Of a stretch of DNA of 10,685 nucleotides, positions 5,055 to 10,685 are shown in pieces. Numbering within the stretch: the stretch's first letter is position 1; each line of letters opens with the position of its first letter. Under the pieces are notes generated by a model. That model had not been told where the DNA came from. It worked only from the letters and a program-made list of their open reading frames with translations, and did not search any database. A program made the position numbers and the translations under genes. The stretch covers positions 1 to 10,685 of the forward strand of contig USFC01000054.1 in the NCBI GenBank assembly GCA_900553865.1, written 5' to 3'. The DNA comes from an uncultured Clostridium sp. Lineage in GTDB: Bacteria; Bacillota; Clostridia; TANB77; CAG-508.

Positions 5055-7157
5055 ATGTATATAAGTAAATTAATAATAAATAATTATAAAAGTATAAAAA
5101 ATGAAACTTTTATATTCCATAAAGGAATAAATGTACTTGTAGGAAAAAATAATGCAGGAAAAAGTAATATTGTTTCAGCACTTAATGAAATATTGGCAGA
5201 TAAGTATAATACTACTTCATACGAGGATAAGATATTTTATACAGATTCTTCTAATAAGTATAAAAGAGAATTTAAAATTATAGCAGAAGTAGAAGAAATT
5301 AATAATTTGGACTTTTCTTTATTAGATAATATTAAGAAAAGTACTGCATTAATAGATATTACTCAAAACTTTAATGAAGATGTTAATGATTTTAATAATG
5401 AATGGATTATTAAAGATGATGATGAATTAAAAGAAATTTATCCAAATAAATTTGAGTATAAAGGTATAAATTTATTAAAATGGTTTAAGAAAGATGATTT
5501 GAAAAAATTGTTAAATAATACAAAAAAGATGTGGGTATATAAATATTATAATAAAGATGACGATATTAATTTATATAACATAATTCTAAAAGTTAATGAA
5601 AAAAGTTCTAATCCTTTTGACATAACGGAAAGTACAAAATTTTATAGAATGCTATATGTTAATCCTAACATTAAAGCAACATTAATAACGAGTCTTTTAA
5701 TTCCAGCATTTAGAACACCAGATACCACACTAAAAATAACTAAATGGAGTTGGTATGGTAAACTATTACAGAAAAAATGGAATGAATCGTGTAATAAACA
5801 ACATCAAATTGCAATAGATAATGCATCAAATGATTTAAAACTTGTCATAGGCAATGTGTATAAAGATTTAAAAGATGATCTTAATCTTCAACTAAAAAGA
5901 ACTTTAAGTTTAATGAATATAAAGATAGATATTAATATGCTTGAAAACAAGAGTGAAGATTACTATAAAAATATACGAATATCAGTTGATGATGGTGTGG
6001 ATACACCTTTAGAAAACAAAGGTAGTGGATTACAAAGTCTCATTATGATAGAGTTATTTAAATTTTATTGTAAAATTTTTAATCAGTCATCTTTGCTTAT
6101 ATTGGAAGAACCAGAATTGTTCTTGCACCCTCATGCTAAAAGGATGTTGTCTGATATATTACATGATTTTTTAAATAATGATAAAAATCAAATAATAATT
6201 ACGACTCATTCGGAAGAATTTATACATAATGTTGATATTGAAAATATTAATGTTATAAGAAAAACAGTAGATGGAACTAGAAATAGTAGAATATGTAAAG
6301 AAAACTATGGAGATGGAAAAGAACTTCAGAAATTAAAAATAGAATTACAACATAAAAACGCTGAAATGTTTTTTGCAGATAAAGTTATATTAGTTGAAGG
6401 AGAGGAACAAATTTTAATGCCTCAAATTGTTAAAAATATTTATGGGAAAAATATATTGAATAACAATGATATTTCAATTATTAAAGTGGGAGGAAAATCT
6501 TATTTTTCAATATATAGAAAAGTACTTAATGAACTTAATATAAAAAATTATATTATAGCTGATTATGATATAATCGAAAAAGATTTAGAACTGTTGCTTG
6601 ATGATGAAAAGAAAAATAAATTAAATGCAATAAGAAGTAAAATGAAAGAAGTACTGAAGAATAATAAGTCTATAAATAAAGCCACTGATAGTAGAGATTG
6701 GACTAATTTAGTAAAAATATTAGACGAAATGACAGATAAAAAAATTTATGATGATAAAATAAATGAGGTATGGTCAAATTTTCGAACTAGAATATTTAAG
6801 AAAAGAAAATTAGATAATTTAGATGAAGCTTTAAAATGTGAGATTTTAAATTTTATAAGTGATATGTATAATGAAGATATATTTATTATGAAAAATGGAG
6901 AACTTGAAGATTATTATAAAGAAGAAAATTTCGGAGATGAATTTTTAGGAATAAATGCAAAAGGACTAAAAGCTTATAAGATTTCAGAGTTATCTGATAG
7001 GAACGGAATTGCTACATACATGTATATTGATGAATATAGAGAAATTTTGCCAAAAATCTTAGGAAAAAGGAAGATACTAGGATATGATATTGGATTGAAA
7101 AAATATTGTGGAAAAAAGGAGGAATTAGATAAGCATGCAAAATCCGGAGACAAATAG
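5055..7157 (+). CDS. OLD-family ATP-dependent endonuclease (AAA ATPase plus TOPRIM)
   Basis: The 700-residue protein has an SMC/ABC-type ATPase with Walker A GKNNAGKS (30-37), a signature-like NKGSGLQSL (321-329), Walker B LLILEEPE (347-354) and switch histidine H385 in TTHS. A TOPRIM nuclease domain follows: ILVEGEEQ with E448, then IADYD with D503 and D505, and a later NGELEDYY. This order and length fit OLD nucleases such as P2 Old and Gabija GajA, which use ATP binding to control DNA cleavage. Relatives defend against phages or plasmids. No UvrD-like GajB partner follows. Instead an AlbA_2 ATPase gene overlaps its last 23 bases, suggesting coupled translation. The ribosome binding site is modest (GGAAG, 7-base spacing). 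All key motifs are present, so activity is plausible. An anti-phage role is inference. Confidence 0.88.
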   Translation: MYISKLIINNYKSIKNETFIFHKGINVLVGKNNAGKSNIVSALNEILADKYNTTSYEDKIFYTDSSNKYKREFKIIAEVEEINNLDFSLLDNIKKSTALIDITQNFNEDVNDFNNEWIIKDDDELKEIYPNKFEYKGINLLKWFKKDDLKKLLNNTKKMWVYKYYNKDDDINLYNIILKVNEKSSNPFDITESTKFYRMLYVNPNIKATLITSLLIPAFRTPDTTLKITKWSWYGKLLQKKWNESCNKQHQIAIDNASNDLKLVIGNVYKDLKDDLNLQLKRTLSLMNIKIDINMLENKSEDYYKNIRISVDDGVDTPLENKGSGLQSLIMIELFKFYCKIFNQSSLLILEEPELFLHPHAKRMLSDILHDFLNNDKNQIIITTHSEEFIHNVDIENINVIRKTVDGTRNSRICKENYGDGKELQKLKIELQHKNAEMFFADKVILVEGEEQILMPQIVKNIYGKNILNNNDISIIKVGGKSYFSIYRKVLNELNIKNYIIADYDIIEKDLELLLDDEKKNKLNAIRSKMKEVLKNNKSINKATDSRDWTNLVKILDEMTDKKIYDDKINEVWSNFRTRIFKKRKLDNLDEALKCEILNFISDMYNEDIFIMKNGELEDYYKEENFGDEFLGINAKGLKAYKISELSDRNGIATYMYIDEYREILPKILGKRKILGYDIGLKKYCGKKEELDKHAKSGDK

Positions 7158-8496
7158 AATTGAAAACAAAGAACAGTTAAATGAAGATTTTGAACAAGAA
7201 GTTATTGCATTTCTTAATTACAAAGAAGGTGGAATAATTTATGTTGGAATAAATAAAAATGGACAAGTTGTTGGAGTGGAAAATACAGATTTAACACAAC
7301 TTCAAATTAAAGACAGAATAAAAAATAATATACAACCTTCAACTCTAGGACTGTTTGATGTAATTGTAGAAACAATAGATAATAAAGAATTAATAAAAGT
7401 TATTATTTCAAGTGGAACTGAAAAGCCTTATTATTTAAGAAAAAAAGGAAGAACACCAGAAGGATGTTATATTAGAGTTGGTAGTAGCAAAGAGAGAATG
7501 ACAGAAAGAATGATTGAAGAAATGTTTTCTAGACGAATAAAAAATTCTTTAAAAGAAATAGAGGCTCCTAGACAAGATTTAACATTCAGACAGTTGAAAA
7601 TTCATTATGAAGGTAATGGAATGATTCTTAATGACAATTTTGCTAGAAATCTAAATTTATTAACTGATGAAGGAAAATATAATTATAATGCTTATTTACT
7701 TGCTGATGAAAATGATATATCAATAAAACTTGTTAAATATTTAGGAACAAGTAAAATGGAATTAATAGAAAATCAAGAATATGGGTATTGTTGTTTAATA
7801 ACTGCTACCCAAAGAATTTTAGATAGGCTTACAGCGGAAAATACTGTTTATGCAAAAATTGAATACAATGGTAGAAAAGAAGTAGAAATGATAGATAGTA
7901 AAGCATTAAAAGAAGCTGTTATAAATGCAATGGTACATAGTGATTATACTTTAAGCACAACACCAATAATTGAACTTTATTCTGATAGAATTGAAATTAC
8001 ATCAGGAGGAGGACTACCACAAGGCTTATCACAAGAAGAGTTTTTAGAAGGTGTTACAGCTCCAAGAAATAAAGAACTTATTAGAGTGTTTAAAGATGTG
8101 GATTTAATTGAAAATATAGGTTCTGGAGTATTAAGAATATTAGATGCTTATGATAAAAGTTGTTTTAAATTTATGGAACACTTTTTAAGAGTTTCTTTTA
8201 AATACAAAGAAAATCCATTTGAATATGAAGAAAAAACCGACAAGAAAACCACTAAGAAAACCGACAAGAAAACCACTAAGAAAATGAAAACAAAACCACA
8301 AGAAAAAGATATTTTAAGTTTTTGCAGGGAAGCAAAAACTTTAAGAGAAATAGCAGAACATTTTGGATTTAAAGATATAGCAACATTTAGAAAAAATTAC
8401 TTGAATAGCTTAATAGAAAATAATAAAATAAAAATGACAATACCAAATCAACCTAAAAATAAGAATCAAAAATATGTAACAATTTTACAAAAATAA
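7135..8496 (+). CDS. AlbA_2 (Schlafen-like) ATP-binding protein with GHKL domain
   Basis: The 453-residue protein belongs to the COG2865-type family annotated as putative DNA-binding or RecG-like transcriptional regulators. The N-terminal AlbA_2 domain (about 15-135) contains VIAFLNYKEGGIIYVGI and ends in IRVGSS. The GHKL-type ATPase follows, with N-box LKEAVINAMVHSDY (258-271), DRIEITSGGGLP (284-295) and NIGSG (327-331). A Lys/Thr repeat linker (367-383) joins it to a winged-helix-like end (about 389-453). The start is forced: an in-frame TAG lies 7-9 bases before ATG 7135 and no other ATG is near. Its GGAGG is unusually far (12 bases) and lies inside the OLD gene, so coupling to OLD translation is likely. 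Schlafen-type AlbA_2 domains occur in regulators and in defence proteins; which applies here cannot be told. Confidence 0.85.
   Translation: MQNPETNRIENKEQLNEDFEQEVIAFLNYKEGGIIYVGINKNGQVVGVENTDLTQLQIKDRIKNNIQPSTLGLFDVIVETIDNKELIKVIISSGTEKPYYLRKKGRTPEGCYIRVGSSKERMTERMIEEMFSRRIKNSLKEIEAPRQDLTFRQLKIHYEGNGMILNDNFARNLNLLTDEGKYNYNAYLLADENDISIKLVKYLGTSKMELIENQEYGYCCLITATQRILDRLTAENTVYAKIEYNGRKEVEMIDSKALKEAVINAMVHSDYTLSTTPIIELYSDRIEITSGGGLPQGLSQEEFLEGVTAPRNKELIRVFKDVDLIENIGSGVLRILDAYDKSCFKFMEHFLRVSFKYKENPFEYEEKTDKKTTKKTDKKTTKKMKTKPQEKDILSFCREAKTLREIAEHFGFKDIATFRKNYLNSLIENNKIKMTIPNQPKNKNQKYVTILQK
8233..8280 (+). repeat. 24-bp tandem duplication (four 12-bp units) in a linker
   Basis: A 24-base unit is repeated exactly twice, and each unit consists of two 12-base halves, AAAACCGACAAG and AAAACCACTAAG. 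They encode KTDK-KTTK-KTDK-KTTK (residues 367-382) between the ATPase and the C-terminal winged helix. Slippage by one unit would change linker length without breaking the frame. Confidence 0.9.
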
Positions 8497-8512
8497 TAAA
8501 GTATGTTATAAT
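8484..8512 (+). promoter_or_regulatory. Extended -10 promoter for the gene pair 8542-9828
   Basis: TTTACA (8484-8489) and TATAAT (8507-8512) are 17 bases apart, with the extended TG at 8504-8505. The -35 box lies within the last codons of the preceding gene. The start site would be near 8519, which makes an ATG at 8521 nearly leaderless and supports ATG 8542. Confidence 0.65.
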
Positions 8513-8541
8513 ATTCATATATGAGAAAAGGAGAGAATAAT

Positions 8542-9420
8542 ATGGAAAAGTTAGCAAATGAAGATAAAAAAGATCTATTTATGAAAATGGTAGAAAGAGC
8601 AAAAAATGGAACATTAGATATGATGAGAATGACACAAAGTAAAAATTATAACGAGGAATATAGTAGAATAGGAAATAATCATGGACCATTTGGGTTATTA
8701 GTTAATGGAATTAATAAAGATGGAAAAATATCAGTTTCACTTATAGAAGAATTAGGAAAACAAATTCCAAGTAGTATGGGAGGTCCAAACTATGCAACAA
8801 TGGAATTTGAAGAAGAAAAACTAAATGAATTTATGGATAGTTTTTTTGATATGAATAATATGGAAATACTAAATGAATTTTATAAGACAGAATCAGATTC
8901 TTTCAAAGGTATAAGTCTTCAAGATTATAAAAATGAAGAACATAATGATTTTTTTGATAGATTAGTAATACTAAATGGTTTGGACTACTTAAGTCAACAA
9001 GGAGATAAGACTTTAGTACATGGAAGAGATAATTATACTATTGAAAATGGATTAAATATAGCTAAATTAGACGGAAGAGATGGAAAATCTTATATTTGTT
9101 TAAATAAAGGCGAGAATCTTATAGAATATGATATCAGGAAAGGTATAATAACAAAAAGAAATTTGAAATCTCCTGAATTTGAAGAATATTTATCAACATT
9201 TTTACAATCAATTGATGATTTGCCAAAAGTATATGAAAGTATTATGTCTGGTACATATAAAAAAGAGGATTTTATATCTACAAGAAGAATAGAAAAAGAA
9301 CAAACACCGCTACAAAAAAGAGAAACTGAATTATTAGGATTAGAAAAAGAAGAAAGAAAAATTACAGAAGCGGAAGCTTTAATTAGCAAACAAAATGAAA
9401 AAACAGGAGAACAAAAGTAG
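8542..9420 (+). CDS. Unrecognised acidic protein, 292 aa
   Basis: I do not recognise a known domain. ATG 8542 is chosen over an in-frame ATG at 8521 because AAAGGAG lies between them, correctly spaced for 8542, and the promoter starts transcription near 8519. The protein is soluble in appearance, with no signal peptide or membrane helix. An N-terminal part (about 1-90) contains HGPFGLLVNGINKDGKISVS and SSMGGPNYATMEF. A middle part (about 130-230) looks alpha/beta (LAKLDGRDGKSYICLN is similar in style to a beta hairpin). The last 45 residues are a charged helix rich in Glu and Lys (RETELLGLEKEERKITEAEA). The gene lies 12 bases before the next one and probably shares its promoter. The pair sits between the cargo operon and the relaxase. 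Confidence 0.7.
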   Translation: MEKLANEDKKDLFMKMVERAKNGTLDMMRMTQSKNYNEEYSRIGNNHGPFGLLVNGINKDGKISVSLIEELGKQIPSSMGGPNYATMEFEEEKLNEFMDSFFDMNNMEILNEFYKTESDSFKGISLQDYKNEEHNDFFDRLVILNGLDYLSQQGDKTLVHGRDNYTIENGLNIAKLDGRDGKSYICLNKGENLIEYDIRKGIITKRNLKSPEFEEYLSTFLQSIDDLPKVYESIMSGTYKKEDFISTRRIEKEQTPLQKRETELLGLEKEERKITEAEALISKQNEKTGEQK

Positions 9421-9432
9421 GAGTGAAATAGT

Positions 9433-9828
9433 ATGAAAGAAAATACACAGGAAAAATCATTAATACAAGTTAATGAAAATAGTATATTTTATAAAATAAA
9501 AAGTTTTTTTAAAAATTTATTTAAGAAAAATAATAATACCATTGATAACTATTCTGTAATTGAAGAAAAGGATAGAAGCGAAAAAAATTCTAATAAAAAG
9601 GATTCTTTTTTGGAAAATATTAAGAATATCGAGAACGAAGAAACAAAATTGTTAAAGATTCAAAAGCAATATCGTTCTGGAGAAATAAAAGAAGAAGAAC
9701 TTACAGAAGAACAAGTTAAATCCCTATGTGAATTATATGACAAACAAATAGCAAATTTGAGAAAATCAAATGAAATTAGAAAACAAAAACTTTTAGAATA
9801 TAGAAAAAAATTACAAACAGATAATTGA
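9433..9828 (+). CDS. Unrecognised small charged, coiled-coil-like protein, 131 aa
   Basis: No family was recognised. Residues 17-35 (IFYKIKSFFKNLFKKNN) could form an amphipathic helix that touches a membrane, followed by a low-complexity polar stretch (34-58). Residues 58-131 are predicted by eye to be helical and coiled-coil-like: FLENIKNIENEETKLLKIQ, then EELTEEQVKSLCELYDKQI and RKSNEIRKQKLLEYRKK. It starts 12 bases after the stop of the 292-aa gene with GGAG 9 bases upstream, so the two are very likely cotranscribed. Their products could work together. It ends directly at a strong terminator hairpin, closing this transcription unit. Confidence 0.7.
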   Translation: MKENTQEKSLIQVNENSIFYKIKSFFKNLFKKNNNTIDNYSVIEEKDRSEKNSNKKDSFLENIKNIENEETKLLKIQKQYRSGEIKEEELTEEQVKSLCELYDKQIANLRKSNEIRKQKLLEYRKKLQTDN

Positions 9829-9872
9829 AAATGCACAAAAGTGATAGCTTATACTATCACTTTTATGCATTT
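9829..9872. terminator. Bidirectional terminator between converging genes
   Basis: A 7-bp arm, one mismatch and an 11-bp arm (9829-9847 with 9854-9872) form a long hairpin around a 6-base loop. The core GTGATAG/CTATCAC is flanked by AAAA and TTTT, so it ends in a U run on both strands. The right arm overlaps the relaxase stop codon (9873-9871). It serves the gene at 9433-9828 from the left and the relaxase from the right. Confidence 0.8.
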
Positions 9873-10685
9873 AATACCTGTCTAATTCTAAATTTTTTTC
9901 TTTTTCTTCTTGTTCAATTTGCTTTACAGGATCAATAAAAGTATGAGTTTCTTCTTGAAAACTTTTGATTAATTCCTTTGATTCGCCAATACCGAATTTA
10001 TGGCAAATCCATTTTATAAATTTATCAACTGTTTCATAAAATTTATCTATAATCTTGTGTAAGCGGTTATTCTCTTTTTCTAATTTTTTAATTTGTTTTT
10101 TATAATTCCAGTCTAAATCAAATTCTTTTTCTTTATATTCAGTTTTAATATTTTCAATTTGGTTATGCAATGCTTTATTATGTGCAAGTATATTATCTCT
10201 TTCTTTTTGATATTTTACAGCCTCATCAACAACTTTGGATTGTTTTGATAGTTCTTTATGCAATGATAAATTATCCTTATATAATTCTTTAATTAAATCA
10301 TCTTTAGGTTTTATGATTTCTTTTAGTATCTTCTCATCTCTTTTTATTGAAAATTTACTAATTTCATTTATATCTGGAACTTCTGGTATTTCTAGTTTAA
10401 TATCCTTTAAAACTTTATTAGTATTTTCATAATTTGTAATTTTCTTATATTCTTCAACTGTATAATGTTTTCTGTCAGTATCTTCAACAAACATACCTCT
10501 TTCTAAATCAAAACCTTTTGATTTTACATGATTAAAGTAGGCATCCTGTAATTTTCTATAACTGTCTCGACCTTTCCAAAAATCTCTTGCACAAATTTTA
10601 TCAATGTCGTTTCCATCTTTGTCTTTTGTATGAACAACAGGAACAAACATTAAGTGCATATGTGGTACACCTTCATCTAAATGTA
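9871..10685 (-). CDS. mob: MobV/Pre-type relaxase, C-terminal part (5' end outside window)
   Basis: Visible are 271 codons; the start lies beyond the right edge. The first residues, HLDEGVPHMHLMFVPV, are the HxDExxPHxH metal-binding motif of Mob_Pre (MobV) relaxases, which nick the transfer origin on mobilizable plasmids and elements. The family sequence continues with ARDFWKGRDSYRKLQDAYFN and GFDLERG. Behind this lies a long helical coiled-coil region (about residues 105-230 of the visible part), usual for MobV C-termini, and a charged end. Convergent to the gene at 9433-9828 and sharing its terminator. The relaxase identifies the element as mobilizable. The catalytic N-terminal residues and the transfer origin, normally just upstream, lie outside the window. 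Confidence 0.88.
   Translation of the reverse strand, partial: HLDEGVPHMHLMFVPVVHTKDKDGNDIDKICARDFWKGRDSYRKLQDAYFNHVKSKGFDLERGMFVEDTDRKHYTVEEYKKITNYENTNKVLKDIKLEIPEVPDINEISKFSIKRDEKILKEIIKPKDDLIKELYKDNLSLHKELSKQSKVVDEAVKYQKERDNILAHNKALHNQIENIKTEYKEKEFDLDWNYKKQIKKLEKENNRLHKIIDKFYETVDKFIKWICHKFGIGESKELIKSFQEETHTFIDPVKQIEQEEKEKNLELDRY

Larger units (their letters stand above)
1613..10685. mobile_element. Integrative mobilizable element inserted at tRNA-Gln (right end not in window)
   Basis: The sequence shows, in order, a tyrosine integrase abutting the tRNA, an excisionase-like gene, an HTH protein, cargo genes and a MobV-type relaxase. No type IV secretion genes are visible. That set fits a mobilizable rather than self-transmissible element, but conjugation genes could lie to the right of the window. 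The left boundary is approximate, within the tRNA 3' end. Confidence 0.75.

Noticed and set aside
8233..8280. CRISPR-like repeat
   Set aside because: The units are contiguous without spacers and lie in frame within a coding sequence.
8521..8541. Earlier ATG for the 292-aa gene
   Set aside because: It lies at the predicted transcription start and has no ribosome binding site, while AAAGGAG within this stretch is correctly spaced for ATG 8542.
9090..9389. Minus-strand open frame of 99 codons
   Set aside because: Shadow of the 292-aa gene. Its hydrophobic Ser/Phe-rich product is the usual antisense of an AT-rich, Lys/Glu-rich gene.
10235..10432. Plus-strand open frame of 65 codons
   Set aside because: Antisense to the coiled-coil part of the relaxase. 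No ribosome binding site supports it.

Overview
The window is very AT-rich and uses strong AGGAGG-type ribosome binding sites, sigma-A-like promoters and the standard code. A truncated prepilin-like gene carries a KG/ITLVALVVT-type N-terminus. Together these suggest a low-GC Firmicute, most likely a gut-type Clostridia; species cannot be named from the sequence.

Left flank (1-1536, probably chromosomal). A prepilin-like gene runs off the left edge on the minus strand, with its own promoter (341-369). Upstream of it are a terminator (431-467) and two palindromes (481-518). Next is a 5'-truncated relic of an AlbA_2/Schlafen-type ATP-binding protein (534-1421), which has lost its N-terminal domain. 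An intact tRNA-Gln(CUG) gene follows at 1537-1612 on the plus strand.

Mobile element (about 1600 to beyond 10685). A tyrosine integrase gene ends 4 bases from the tRNA CCA, the usual arrangement for an element inserted in a tRNA 3' end. Behind it on the minus strand come a small excisionase-like gene and an HTH regulator-like gene. A control region (3644-3893) holds two strong promoters that face each other, with an inverted repeat between them. On the plus strand a cargo operon follows: a zinc-finger protein resembling DUF6076 (376 aa), an OLD-family ATPase/TOPRIM nuclease (700 aa) and an AlbA_2/GHKL ATP-binding protein (453 aa). The last two overlap by 23 bases. A separate promoter (8484-8512) drives two unrecognised genes (8542-9420 and 9433-9828). 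A bidirectional terminator (9829-9872) separates them from a converging MobV/Pre-type relaxase gene that leaves the window with its HxDExxPHxH metal-binding motif visible.

Reading: this looks like an integrative mobilizable element. Integrase and excisionase would move it in and out of the tRNA-Gln locus, and the relaxase would allow transfer with a helper conjugation system. The OLD plus AlbA_2 operon is the likely cargo and a plausible anti-phage or anti-plasmid module. That role is inferred from families and context only. The right attachment site and origin of transfer are not in view.
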